DNA from: JAYZDK01 sp964604165
GTDB taxonomy: Bacteria > Myxococcota_A > UBA796 > CAJQPC01
Direction of reading: 5' to 3'
NCBI GenBank assembly: GCA_964604165.1
Contig: CAZRYF010000006.1
Span: 62,001-126,000, forward strand
Length of the DNA stretch: 64,000 bases
Shown: piece after piece, positions 1 through 7,945 of the stretch
Layout: the number at the start of each line of letters is the position of its first letter
Numbering within the stretch: position 1 is the first letter of the stretch
Program-made: the position numbers and the translations under genes
The notes under the pieces: generated by a model
Told to the model about the DNA's origin: nothing
Databases searched by the model: none
Seen by the model: only the letters and a program-made list of their open reading frames with translations

Positions 1-302
1 CGTGCGGGCCAGTCTGCGAGCCCACCGGTGTAGGCGTTCACGGCCAGGGGCACCTGGACATTTCCCAGGGAAAGGCGCTCCACCGGGCGCGTCTGCGAGG
101 AGACAAGCAGTCCTCCGGGACCCTCGCTTAAGACCGGTTCTCCCTGGTCCCAGCCCACCACCACTGTGGGCGCCTTTGACGCCCCCCAGGTGGCATCCAC
201 TTCTCCGACCACTCCGACCCCCGTCACGGTGGTGGTCGCCAGGACCCCGTAGGCGCCCAGCGCAGCCAACAGCGAGGCCCAGGGTCGGCGCAAAAAGGTC
301 AT
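1..302 (-). CDS. Partial hypothetical protein with N-terminal membrane segment
   Basis: The reading frame starts at an ATG (302-300) and runs off the window edge, so only about 100 N-terminal residues are visible. They begin MTFLRRPWASLLAALGAYGV, a basic start followed by a hydrophobic stretch (about residues 8-30) that fits a signal peptide or membrane anchor. The following residues are rich in Val, Gly and Thr and have no motif I recognise. The start lies 7 bases after the stop of the multiheme cytochrome gene, so the two are probably co-transcribed and this protein may act with the cytochrome at the envelope. That role is inferred only from position. Function unknown. Confidence 0.6.
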   Translation of the reverse strand, partial: MTFLRRPWASLLAALGAYGVLATTTVTGVGVVGEVDATWGASKAPTVVVGWDQGEPVLSEGPGGLLVSSQTRPVERLSLGNVQVPLAVNAYTGGLADWPA

Positions 303-309
303 GGTGCTC

Positions 310-1590
310 CTACTTCAGCTCGATGCGCTGCTCCCAGGCAACAAATCGGCTGTCGATGCTGTACCGGTGGGCCTTTTGCACCTCGGCAAGGCCAATGGGG
401 TGCCTCTCGGGTTTCTTGAGCTTGATCTCGTAGAAGCGCCGGTAGGCTTCATCCGGCCAAATCTCCACCCGTGCCGTCAGCGCCACAGCCTCCTTGGAGC
501 GCTTTGCGCTGTACTCCAGTGCGTGGGACTCCCCGGGCATCAGGCGGGTATCAAAGCGCTCCACCTTTAAGTTCGGGGTGACATACCGGCCGATGGCATC
601 GGTCTGGGTGGTGCCTTCGATGGCGGATCCGCTGGCATTCAACTGTTCCATCACCAGGGTGACCTGCGGCGTGGAGTAGGTGGGAAACCGATGCCCCGTG
701 CCCGTGTTTTCTACGCGGAGCACGCCCACGAGGACACTGTCTCTCGTGTTGGCCTCCGCGCTGGCCGTGAAGCCGGACTTCACCATGTCCAAGTCATGAA
801 CCCCCTTGAAAAGGTGGCGTCCCTCGGGCATGTGGCAGCTCTGGCAGGTGACGCCGTCCGCTGCGTAGTCCGTGCGCCTCCACTCCTCGTAGGTCTCCTG
901 GAGCTTCTTGCTCTCCAGGCCCTCCCCAGTCCGGAAGTCGTGGCATCCATAGCAGAACCGGGAGTCGTTGAACTCGTCCTTGGGCTCGAAGCCGTCGTGG
1001 GGTGCGCCAGCGATGGGCTCGCCGTCCTTGGGAGGGCCAAACCTCTCATGGGCCCGCACGTGGCACCCCGCGCAGCTCAAGCCCTTGGCTCGCAGATCCG
1101 CATCAAAGTCTGGGTTGGGGACGCCGTCCTCCAGGAAGGGCCACTGCTCCGCCAAGGGGGCATGGCACCGACTGCACTGGCGCGTCTTTTTGTCATTGGA
1201 TCCGTCCCAGTCGACCATCTGCCCCAAGACACCTGGACCCATGCCAATGGCATGCCAGCTGTCCTTCCAGTCGGCGTACTGAGTGGGGTGGCAGGCTCCG
1301 CATTGCTCCGGATGAAGCGAGGCGGTGATTTCGGGCCAGTCCTCCGGGGGGGCTCCCTGGGCGGGTACTGGCACATCAAAATGTGCGTCCAGCCATTCGC
1401 TTTCTACAAAGGGGGTCTTCTCCTCGTACTCGGAGAGGGCAGCGGCATGCAGGTTCTTGGCCTCCGCGGGCAAGACCTCCCGCTCTTCCTTCTGATCGAA
1501 ATTGCCCCAGCGCTTTGCCCCCACGACAGCAGCAATCACCACCATGAGTACAGCGATCTTCGGGAGAATGGAGTCTTCAGTCTGCGCCAT
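310..1590 (-). CDS. Membrane-anchored pentaheme c-type cytochrome
   Basis: A 426-residue protein with an uncleaved-looking N-terminal anchor (about residues 8-25) and five CxxCH heme-attachment motifs at residues 97-101, 139-143, 173-177, 213-217 and 249-253. This predicts five covalent hemes in a periplasmic or extracytoplasmic domain. The spacing and extra histidines resemble the cytochrome c554/NapC-related multiheme group, whose members carry electrons between a quinol oxidoreductase and a terminal reductase. The last 160 residues have no CxxCH and look like a beta-rich domain (HRFPTYSTPQVTLVM region). It sits downstream of the Cys-repeat lipoprotein with a terminator hairpin between them, and upstream of a partial membrane-anchored protein. 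Heme binding is clear from sequence; the redox partner is unknown. Confidence 0.9.
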   Translation of the reverse strand: MAQTEDSILPKIAVLMVVIAAVVGAKRWGNFDQKEEREVLPAEAKNLHAAALSEYEEKTPFVESEWLDAHFDVPVPAQGAPPEDWPEITASLHPEQCGACHPTQYADWKDSWHAIGMGPGVLGQMVDWDGSNDKKTRQCSRCHAPLAEQWPFLEDGVPNPDFDADLRAKGLSCAGCHVRAHERFGPPKDGEPIAGAPHDGFEPKDEFNDSRFCYGCHDFRTGEGLESKKLQETYEEWRRTDYAADGVTCQSCHMPEGRHLFKGVHDLDMVKSGFTASAEANTRDSVLVGVLRVENTGTGHRFPTYSTPQVTLVMEQLNASGSAIEGTTQTDAIGRYVTPNLKVERFDTRLMPGESHALEYSAKRSKEAVALTARVEIWPDEAYRRFYEIKLKKPERHPIGLAEVQKAHRYSIDSRFVAWEQRIELK

Positions 1591-1609
1591 ATCAACACCT
1601 TTAACGAAA

Positions 1610-1637
1610 GAAGCCCCCGGTCATGACCGGGGGCTTC
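1610..1637 (-). terminator. Perfect 28-bp inverted repeat, intrinsic terminator or attenuator
   Basis: The 28 bases form a perfect palindrome (arms GAAGCCCCCGGTCA and its complement). Read on the minus strand it is followed by a short T-rich stretch (CTTTCGTT), as in a Rho-independent terminator. It lies between the stop of the small lipoprotein gene (1657) and the start of the cytochrome gene (1590), so it should set a high lipoprotein to cytochrome transcript ratio or stabilise the upstream mRNA 3' end. No obvious second promoter was seen between it and the cytochrome gene. Confidence 0.75.
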
Positions 1638-1656
1638 CATTCTATCGTTCGACTGA

Positions 1657-1854
1657 TCAGCCGCAGGCGTTGCAGGCGTCGCAGGCGTTGCAGGCGTCGC
1701 AAGCGTTGCAGGCGTTGCAAGCATCGCAAGCGTTGCAGGCGTCACATGCGTTGCATGCATCGTCAGCACCGGTGTCGTCGCCCGCGGGGCAGGCGGCGAG
1801 GGCCAGTGTAGAGGCAGCAGCTGCGATCAGGAAAAGGGCTTTGTTGTTGCTCAT
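1657..1854 (-). CDS. Small lipoprotein with Cys-every-third-residue (DAC/NAC) repeats
   Basis: A 65-residue protein. Residues 1-21 form a lipoprotein signal peptide ending LALAAC, so C22 should be lipidated. A short acidic linker (PAGDDTGAD) is followed by eleven consecutive tripeptides of the type Asp-Ala-Cys or Asn-Ala-Cys and a final Gly, so every third residue is Cys (11 in the repeat, 12 in total). The DNA repeat (1663-1761) is eleven 9-bp units that differ only at synonymous or Asn/Asp positions, so the protein pattern itself appears to be conserved. A sigma70-like promoter lies upstream and a terminator downstream, followed by the pentaheme cytochrome gene. Metal or cofactor binding, or use as a peptide to be modified, are inferences. 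I know of no characterised family of this kind. Confidence 0.85.
   Translation of the reverse strand: MSNNKALFLIAAAASTLALAACPAGDDTGADDACNACDACNACDACNACNACDACNACDACNACG
1663..1761. repeat. Eleven tandem 9-bp coding repeats
   Basis: Eleven copies of a 9-bp unit (plus-strand form GCAGGCGTT or GCAGGCGTC and variants) encode the NAC/DAC tripeptides of the small lipoprotein on the minus strand. Third-position changes (GCAAGC, GCATGC, ACATGC) are silent. The units alternate Asn and Asp except for one NAC-NAC pair. Confidence 0.9.
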
Positions 1855-1886
1855 GAGTTTTCTCTCTTTCTTCTTGCGGTTTTGGA

Positions 1887-1937
1887 CTCAGCCGGATCCA
1901 GCTGAGTCCGGGAATTCCCGGCCGAAAGTCCGGGAAT
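1887..1937 (-). promoter_or_regulatory. Structured 5' leader: hairpin, palindrome and direct repeat
   Basis: Inside the roughly 130-base leader of the small lipoprotein gene are an inverted repeat (CTCAGC at 1887-1892 with GCTGAG at 1901-1906), a perfect 14-bp palindrome CCGGGAATTCCCGG (1908-1921), and a direct repeat of GTCCGGGAAT (1906-1915 and 1928-1937). These could be protein-binding sites or could fold in the mRNA upstream of the start codon. No known riboswitch class was recognised. Confidence 0.5.
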
Positions 1938-1992
1938 GGGTTTGGAGTGTCTCCTCCGACCGGGAACCTAAGCTCCTCGTCCGGTTCGTGCC

Positions 1993-2020
1993 AGTGTAGC
2001 AGGGCAACTGGACTTGTCAA
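1993..2020 (-). promoter_or_regulatory. Sigma70-like promoter of the Cys-repeat lipoprotein operon
   Basis: On the minus strand TTGACA (2020-2015) and TACACT (1998-1993) are separated by 16 bases, a near-consensus housekeeping promoter. The predicted start site is near 1986, about 130 bases upstream of the lipoprotein ATG at 1854. Confidence 0.65.
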
Positions 2021-2064
2021 TGGTGGGAACCCCCTTGGGGTGACTGGGACGCGGTATTCTTCCT

Positions 2065-3468
2065 ATGCCAATGACTTCTGATGTCGCCCAGCCCTTCCGA
2101 ATCCCCCTGGCCAGGCCCATCTTTTGGTGGGTGCTGCTGGCCCAGTGCCTTCTGGGGGGGCTGGTATTCCTGGACTGGCGCCTTCCCCTGGTGGTCCTGT
2201 TGGGGGTGCTGGGGTTGGGGGTCGGCTTGCGTTGGCCCCTTGTGGCGGTGGGGGGGCTGATTGCGGGACGACTTCTGTCCACGGGCTCCATGTCCTGGCT
2301 TCGGATTGGCGGGCTGAACCTGGGGATCTTTGAGCCGCTCTTGGGGTTGGCACTCGTGGTGTGTGTGGGGCACGGCGTGTTGCGGAGGCGCTCCCTGTTT
2401 CCTCCCATTCCCTGGCGTGCGCCGTTGCTGGGCCTGTTTTTCTGGCAAGTGCTTGGTTTGGGGTGGGCCCACCGGCCGGGTGCGGGATTCCAGGAGATTG
2501 TGGCCGTTGGCGTCATCTTGGTGAGTGCAACCATCATCGTCGTCTTCGTGCGTACCTGGGAAGATTTTCGACGCATGGCCCTGACTTGGGTTGTCGCTTC
2601 GGTCGGGGTGGCACTGATCAGCGTGACCACGGATTTCGACCAGGTCGCCAGCGCCGGAAAGGTCTGGGAGATCGCAGCACAGGGGGGGCGCGAGACCGGC
2701 TTGGGACAGCAGCCGAACTGGTTTGCCATGAATCTCATGTTCTCGGTGCTCTTGGCGTTTGCCCTTGCCCTGAACGAGAAGCGATGGGCGTTTCGGCTGT
2801 TTCTGGGGGGGTGTGGTGCAGCGATCTTTTTTGCCCAGTTGCGATCCGGGTCCCGGGGCGGGGCCTATGCAATCGTGATCGGTGGCGTTCTTGTGGCTTG
2901 CTCGCGCCCGGTCATACGCAGATGGATGCTGCGCTTTGCCATCGTGGGGGTGGTGCTCTTTGGGGTCGGCGTCTTCTTGGGGGAGGACTCCACCCGAAAG
3001 GGCTTGATGCGGATTTGGCTGAACCTGGGCAATCTGTGGCGATCCGATGTGCGGGGGCGCAGCTGGTGGGTCTGCATCGAGATGTTCCAGAATACGTGGG
3101 GCATGGGCATTGGGCCGGGTAGTTTTGCGGTGCTTCTGGAGGAGTATGACTGGAAGCTGTTCAGCTCCATCCACCGGTATCCCCACGGAATCTTCTGGGG
3201 CGTGATGGCCCACTATGGAGTCGTGGGTCTCTCTTTGGCTGTCTGGGGTGGTGTGGTGGTGTTTCGCATGGGGCGCGGGATCCTTGAGCGCACCCGGGGC
3301 ACGGACGCCGAGGTTTTCGCCTGGGTGATGCCCGCCACAGTTGTGGGCTACGTGGCCTGGTCTTTCGTCGAGTTCAATTTCGACGACAAGCCTTTCTGGG
3401 AGTACCTGGCCTTGTACACGGTGTTGGCTAGGGTTTCCCTGCCCGAAGAGGCAGAGGAGGTAGCGTGA
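2065..3468 (+). CDS. O-antigen ligase/polymerase-like membrane protein
   Basis: A 467-residue polytopic membrane protein with about 10-12 hydrophobic segments. Near residue 262 it has a GSRGG motif just after a membrane span, typical of the Wzy/WaaL (O-antigen ligase, PF04932) superfamily, followed by a large periplasmic region (about 300-380) with conserved-looking Arg and His (RGRSWW, RYPHGIFW). Such proteins move lipid-linked glycans onto lipid A or polymerise repeat units at the periplasmic face of the inner membrane. It is followed with a 4-base overlap by a gene of unknown function, so they are translationally coupled. Whether it is a ligase, a polymerase or a protein O-glycosyltransferase cannot be decided from the sequence. 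The window holds other GT-C-like proteins that could use the same lipid carriers. Confidence 0.8.
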   Translation: MPMTSDVAQPFRIPLARPIFWWVLLAQCLLGGLVFLDWRLPLVVLLGVLGLGVGLRWPLVAVGGLIAGRLLSTGSMSWLRIGGLNLGIFEPLLGLALVVCVGHGVLRRRSLFPPIPWRAPLLGLFFWQVLGLGWAHRPGAGFQEIVAVGVILVSATIIVVFVRTWEDFRRMALTWVVASVGVALISVTTDFDQVASAGKVWEIAAQGGRETGLGQQPNWFAMNLMFSVLLAFALALNEKRWAFRLFLGGCGAAIFFAQLRSGSRGGAYAIVIGGVLVACSRPVIRRWMLRFAIVGVVLFGVGVFLGEDSTRKGLMRIWLNLGNLWRSDVRGRSWWVCIEMFQNTWGMGIGPGSFAVLLEEYDWKLFSSIHRYPHGIFWGVMAHYGVVGLSLAVWGGVVVFRMGRGILERTRGTDAEVFAWVMPATVVGYVAWSFVEFNFDDKPFWEYLALYTVLARVSLPEEAEEVA

Positions 3469-4532
3469 ATCCAACGGACCTCCTCTTGTGGGGCGTGGCC
3501 CTCGTCTTTTTTGGCGTGGCCTTCTCCTGCACGCTGCCTCGGCCCCCGGCTCTGGACTGGGAGCTCTACTTCAAGGTGGTGCTGGCGACCCTTCTTCGGG
3601 GTGAGGTGGAGTCCGAAGGCGGCAAGGCGGAAGACTGGTACGCCAAAGGGCGAAAGTGGATCTGGTTTCACCCCGCTGCCAGGAATCTGTCCCAGAAGAT
3701 TGTCAGCCCGGCAGATCTCGTGGTTCCCATTCCGGCCTTGGAGGGGGAGCTGGCGCTGGTGGCGGATCTGGCCGGGCTGGAGGGGCCGGCAGCGCGAATC
3801 CGACGGATCTTTGGCACCGAGGGGCCGGACGATCTTCTCTACGATGACCCGGCCTGGCTGGGGGAAGCCTATGCGCCCTCCCAGCTCTTGGGGGCCGGAC
3901 TGGACTGGGACCAGGTGGCCAGTTTTGGGGAGGAGCTTGTGGCCGCGTTGCACCGTCGCAGCGAGAGCGTGCACTGGGCCTTCGCGGGTGCTGCCCCGGC
4001 TTTGGAGGAGTCCATGAGGGCCTATCTGCCTCCCGACAAGGTCCATCACATGGATGGGGGTTCTGTGGAGGCCTTGGGGGAGAGGCTGGAGTCCGTGGTC
4101 CCCGGACGTTCGGATCGGCTGGTGGTGGTGGTGAGCGGTGAGGAAGCGCTGAAGACTACCCAGGCCATGCATGCTCGACCGGTTCTGCGGGACCGTGTTC
4201 TTGGTGTTGTGGGGGTCGGCGCCAAGCTGGGTGGGGACGGCAGCGCCTGGTTGGCCCAGTTCTTTGACCACGTGTCCATGGACACGGAGGTGGCACGGGC
4301 CACCTGTTGGTTTCACCTGGCCTTTCTCGCGACCGAACTGGCCCCGCCAGGGGATGTGGCGTGTCCTCTGTCTGGAACCGCGTGGCCTGATCCACCGGTG
4401 CCCCAAAGCGGACGGGCTTCCATTGAAACTGTGGATCTTGGGGTCTTGCCGGGACCGGCGGGGGAGTACCCGGCGGCTCTCCTGGGAAGGGCGCTCCTGG
4501 TGACGGTGACGGCCCGTCTTGGCACCGGTTAG
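3465..4532 (+). CDS. Hypothetical protein, membrane-anchored N-terminus
   Basis: The GTG start (3465) overlaps the stop of the O-antigen ligase-like gene. The protein has 355 residues: a hydrophobic segment at about residues 4-24, possibly a lipoprotein-like signal (FFGVAFSC), then a globular region rich in Leu, Ala and Gly. Around residue 210 the stretch RLVVVVSGEEALKTTQ followed by LGVVGVGAKLGG looks like alternating beta strands and helices of an alpha/beta fold, but I cannot assign it. Coupling to the ligase-like gene suggests a role in the same glycan step. No signature of a known enzyme was found. Confidence 0.7.
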   Translation: MNPTDLLLWGVALVFFGVAFSCTLPRPPALDWELYFKVVLATLLRGEVESEGGKAEDWYAKGRKWIWFHPAARNLSQKIVSPADLVVPIPALEGELALVADLAGLEGPAARIRRIFGTEGPDDLLYDDPAWLGEAYAPSQLLGAGLDWDQVASFGEELVAALHRRSESVHWAFAGAAPALEESMRAYLPPDKVHHMDGGSVEALGERLESVVPGRSDRLVVVVSGEEALKTTQAMHARPVLRDRVLGVVGVGAKLGGDGSAWLAQFFDHVSMDTEVARATCWFHLAFLATELAPPGDVACPLSGTAWPDPPVPQSGRASIETVDLGVLPGPAGEYPAALLGRALLVTVTARLGTG

Positions 4533-4552
4533 GCTCTGTTCCTGGAGAGGCC

Positions 4553-5398
4553 ATGCAATACGCCCTGCTTTGGATTCCGGCCCTGGTTGCTTGTGATGGC
4601 GGAGGGGTTGCCACCGACCCTTCCCGCGTGATTGTGGAGATTACCTCCCCATCCGAGGGGGACCTCTTCCTGGAGGGGGAGGTCGTGTCACTGGAGGCAG
4701 ACCTCACTGACCTGGACGGAAACCCGGTGGAAGTGGATGGGGTCTCCTGGGAGATCTTCGGGGGGGACTGGAGCGCAGAGGGCAACCCGCTGGAGGTCAC
4801 GGATCTCCCGGTCGGTGCCCTCGATTTGCAGGTTGTGGCGGACGTGGGAGGTAAGCCCGTGCGGGATACCGTGGGCATCCACGTTGCCTCGAACGATCCA
4901 GAGTCCGAGTGTGACGATGGCCTGGACGATGATGGCGACGGTCTCGTGGACTGTGCCGATGAAGACTGCACAGGCGTGGTGGAGTGCACCTGGCCTGCCT
5001 CTCTCGCCCACACGGCGAGCATCGCCTACGAGGCCAGCTGGCAAGCCGAACTGGCGGGGTATTCCAGCTGTGCCGTGGCGTTCAACGGCACCCTGGACCG
5101 GGTACGGGATGACGGGGTGTGCGGCAATTGTGATCGCACCTTCGAGGGGGCCGTCACCTACACGGACACCTCCTGTGCCGAGACGCCGGGCGATCTTCCC
5201 ACCACCATTCGGTACGGCATCATCTTTGCTTCCGAGAACGCCTGGACCCTCTGGTCCTCGGACGGCACTTCCTGGGGTGAATCGGGCACGGCAACCGGGG
5301 GGGCCGGAACCTACACCCTCTCCCGCAGCGACCCCATCGAGGTGGATGGCAACGACGCGGGAGACCTCAACACCATCCTTTCTTTCACCGAGCTGTAG
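4553..5398 (+). CDS. Putative lipoprotein with acidic MopE-like motif
   Basis: A 281-residue exported protein. The N-terminus MQYALLWIPALVAC is a very short lipoprotein signal with C14 as the likely lipidated residue. Residues 24-110 look like an Ig-like or PKD-like beta domain. Residues 119-138 carry the Cys-flanked acidic motif DGLDDDGDGLVDCADEDC, the Ca-binding-like element common in MopE-type surface proteins of Myxococcota. The C-terminal 140 residues contain Cys pairs (SSCAV, CGNCD, TSCAE) that probably form disulfides. It lies 20 bases after the preceding gene. A structural or surface role is likely; the partner is unknown. Confidence 0.75.
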   Translation: MQYALLWIPALVACDGGGVATDPSRVIVEITSPSEGDLFLEGEVVSLEADLTDLDGNPVEVDGVSWEIFGGDWSAEGNPLEVTDLPVGALDLQVVADVGGKPVRDTVGIHVASNDPESECDDGLDDDGDGLVDCADEDCTGVVECTWPASLAHTASIAYEASWQAELAGYSSCAVAFNGTLDRVRDDGVCGNCDRTFEGAVTYTDTSCAETPGDLPTTIRYGIIFASENAWTLWSSDGTSWGESGTATGGAGTYTLSRSDPIEVDGNDAGDLNTILSFTEL

Positions 5399-5409
5399 AC
5401 CTGCTGGAC

Positions 5410-5916
5410 TTGCTGCTGGGGTTTGGCCGCGCTGGGCTGTTTGGCTTTGGCGGAGGCCCGGGGATGATTCCACTGCTTCAGGTGGAGTGCGTGGAGAAGG
5501 GCGGCTGGATCACGGAGAGTGAGTTTCTCGAGGTGCTGGCCATGAGCGCTGCCCTCCCGGGACCCCTGGCCCTCAAGGTGGCCGCCTTCGTGGGCCACAA
5601 GGAGGCGGGCATTGGGGGGGCCCTCGCGGCGCTGTTGGGGGTGGGGGCGCCAGCCCTGGTGCTCATGACCTTGTTGGCGAGCCTCTTCTTTCGGTACCGG
5701 TCCCACTCCGCCATGGAGGGCGCCCTGGGAGCGGTGCGCCCGGTGGTGGTGGGCATGCTGGCCTGGGTCGCGATCTCCCTGGTGCCCACAGGCATCACCT
5801 CCTGGGTGGGGGGTGCGATTGCGCTCACTGCCCTCGGAGCGCTTGCTCTTGGCGTGCACCCGGCTGTCGTCGTGGCGACCGCGCTGGGGGGAGGAGCCGT
5901 CTTTTTCAGGGGATAG
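5410..5916 (+). CDS. chrA: Short-chain chromate transporter domain (CHR family)
   Basis: A 168-residue integral membrane protein with the CHR-family signature FGFGGGPGMIPLL near the N-terminus and ALPGPLALKVAAFVG after the second segment (compare the usual PGP motif). Full ChrA proteins have two CHR domains; this is a single-domain form. Short forms usually occur as adjacent pairs, but the next gene is on the other strand, so it seems to stand alone. The start is uncertain: TTG at 5410 is the best candidate, and CTG codons lie at 5401 and 5404. It begins 11 bases after the lipoprotein stop. Its 3' end overlaps the convergent OST-like gene by 11 bases. Chromate or sulfate export is inferred from the family only. 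Confidence 0.75.
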   Translation: MLLGFGRAGLFGFGGGPGMIPLLQVECVEKGGWITESEFLEVLAMSAALPGPLALKVAAFVGHKEAGIGGALAALLGVGAPALVLMTLLASLFFRYRSHSAMEGALGAVRPVVVGMLAWVAISLVPTGITSWVGGAIALTALGALALGVHPAVVVATALGGGAVFFRG

Positions 5917-7945
5917 GGGAAGGTACTGTCACCGAGAGTCCCTGTCGTACTGAGGCCTCGGAGATCTCCAACTCCAGCGGCTCGGCCCCCTCGATCTTCA
6001 AGAACGCCCGCTCCCGGCTCTGGATCTGGTCCGTGTCGCGGGTCCAAAGAGGGACCTGGAGGGTCCAACGGCCGGTTCCATCCGCCAAGACCTCCGCTCG
6101 CCAGGAGCGCCACTGGCCCATCCAGGAGATCGGCAGCAGGAACTCGACCCGGGCCCCGGGCGGTGCAGATCCCTGCAGGTTGGCTCCGGGAACCCGCTCG
6201 TACACCCACACCCCTGGAAGCTCGGTGGACACCATGCCATCCGGGTCGGGGGAGGCGTACACGGGTTTTAGGCCTGGAACTGCGGGAAGGCCCCCCCCGG
6301 CGCTGCCACCGAACAAGAGCCTCCCCAGGGGGCCGGGAACATCGTCCAGCTCGTCCGCGGAGACCAACAGGAAGCGATACCGGCCCTCATCGAGCAGGTC
6401 CAGCAGGTTCTCCACGGTGCCTGACCACATGGCTTCTGTGGCCCGGTACCGGGGAATGCCGCCTGCATAGGTTCCGAAATGTCCAATGGCGGAAGGGCGC
6501 TCTCCGAGAACGTTGATCCAGTGCCCATGGCGCCAGGTCCCCAAGACGCCCCACTCCGGTGCGGTCTCATCCACCGGGTCTGTGGTGGCCAGCCACCGGT
6601 AGGCATCAAAGACCCAGGGAGACCGGTTTTCTCGGGCTTTGGGTGCCCACCAGGCCGCGTGGGCCTCGGCAGGACTTCGCAGAAAAAGGGCCACCGCACA
6701 CAGCGGTGCCCAAGGGGTGATCCGGGCGAGGGAGGCTCCGATCACCACCCCCATCATCGGGGCCAGGGTCCACCCGAATCGGTTTTGGACCATCACGAGG
6801 GCCAGGCAACCGGCGGTGCCCCAGAGAAGAAGACGGGTGGGAGGGGAAGGCGCTGTGCGGGCCAGGTGGAACCCGCACACGGGAAGCAGCACGACCCCGA
6901 ACCCAAGCAGGCGCAGGGAGCGCAGTCCTCCCTCCCGAACCCCCCCTTCCCACATGGGCTGCATTTCCGTCACCGTGGCGAGCCACGGATCGCCACGGGT
7001 CAGCCAGTCATCCAGCCCGGTTCTCGCCGCGTTGGCCAAGGCCATCGCCCCGACAAGAAGGACCAGGCCAATGCCCGCCTGGCGCTTCCAATCCGTCCCG
7101 GAGCGCCATGAGAGAAGCCAGCCCCCCCCCGCGGTCGCTCCCACCACCGCCAGGGGATGGAACAGGGAAAGGCGTGCATAGTCCAGAGGCTCTCCTGCCT
7201 GGAGGCCGGTGGCGGTCGCCACGGGCATGGCGAGGACGGCCCCAAGAGCGATCCCCGTGAGGCCGGTGCGGCCTGCATCTGTGGGACGAGGCAGCTGCGT
7301 GAGGGTCAGGGCCGCGGCCGCCAGGACTGCATAGAGAAAGCCCCCTACCCAGACCAGGCAGGCCCCCGCAGTCCAGAGGGCCACCCGGCGCCGACAGGGC
7401 CGCTTCGCCGCCAGGGCCAGGAGCAGGCCCGCCAGAAAGAGCCCCTCTGCCCCGCTGTGATCCGGCCGGCCCCACTGGGTGGCCGCCACATGTTGTGGGG
7501 CCAGGGCCGTCAGCAGCCCGGCGGCCAGGGCAGCCCTCTCCCCGAAGACGCGACGGGTTCCCCACAGCACCGTGGCCACCGTGAGCACGCCAATGACCAA
7601 CGGAAAAAGCGCCAGCCCCACCTGAAAGCCCAGGCCCTCGGTTCCAAACCCACCCAGAATCCAGGCAAAGAGCGCCAACGCAGCATCCCAGCCTGGGGAC
7701 CAGGGAAAGGGGGCGCCCTCGGGAAAGCCCAAGAACGGATCGTGCAGGGGAGGCCAGGGGAATCCCTCCACCCACGCAAGGGCGCGCCGCGTGTGCATGG
7801 CGGCATCCGCGTCCACCGGGACCAGGTGGCCGTCGTGGAAATGGCTGCCAGGAGCGGACAGCCGCACCGCTGTTGCCAGCCCCAGCACGCCCGCTGCACC
7901 CACCGGCCAAGGAATACCTGGGGTAGAGTCCGGGGTCTCCAGCAT
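5906..7945 (-). CDS. STT3/PglB-like oligosaccharyltransferase (GT-C fold)
   Basis: A 679-residue membrane protein with about 11-13 transmembrane segments and a soluble C-terminal third, the STT3/AglB/PglB layout. The first external loop has an acidic motif (VDADAAMHTRR, residues 44-54) like the D-x-D...H-x-R of STT3. A GRPDHSGAEG motif near residue 158 matches the second acidic motif (DHH-like). Near residue 465, WGVLGTWRHGHWI aligns in position with the WWDYGYWI motif that binds the acceptor sequon, but WWD is replaced by WGV. These features suggest glycan transfer to protein or another acceptor at the periplasmic face. The ATG at 7945 is preferred because the first membrane span follows at once; it overlaps the start codon of the divergent GT2 gene. 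A longer start at 7984 is possible. Confidence 0.75.
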   Translation of the reverse strand: MLETPDSTPGIPWPVGAAGVLGLATAVRLSAPGSHFHDGHLVPVDADAAMHTRRALAWVEGFPWPPLHDPFLGFPEGAPFPWSPGWDAALALFAWILGGFGTEGLGFQVGLALFPLVIGVLTVATVLWGTRRVFGERAALAAGLLTALAPQHVAATQWGRPDHSGAEGLFLAGLLLALAAKRPCRRRVALWTAGACLVWVGGFLYAVLAAAALTLTQLPRPTDAGRTGLTGIALGAVLAMPVATATGLQAGEPLDYARLSLFHPLAVVGATAGGGWLLSWRSGTDWKRQAGIGLVLLVGAMALANAARTGLDDWLTRGDPWLATVTEMQPMWEGGVREGGLRSLRLLGFGVVLLPVCGFHLARTAPSPPTRLLLWGTAGCLALVMVQNRFGWTLAPMMGVVIGASLARITPWAPLCAVALFLRSPAEAHAAWWAPKARENRSPWVFDAYRWLATTDPVDETAPEWGVLGTWRHGHWINVLGERPSAIGHFGTYAGGIPRYRATEAMWSGTVENLLDLLDEGRYRFLLVSADELDDVPGPLGRLLFGGSAGGGLPAVPGLKPVYASPDPDGMVSTELPGVWVYERVPGANLQGSAPPGARVEFLLPISWMGQWRSWRAEVLADGTGRWTLQVPLWTRDTDQIQSRERAFLKIEGAEPLELEISEASVRQGLSVTVPSPIP

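Noticed and set aside
1663..1761. CRISPR-like short tandem repeats
   Set aside because: Units are 9 bp without spacers and encode a regular tripeptide after a lipoprotein signal.
2017..3474. Long open frame antisense to the O-antigen ligase-like gene
   Set aside because: His/Pro/Gln-rich translation with no domain; an artefact of high GC third positions opposite a clear membrane protein gene.
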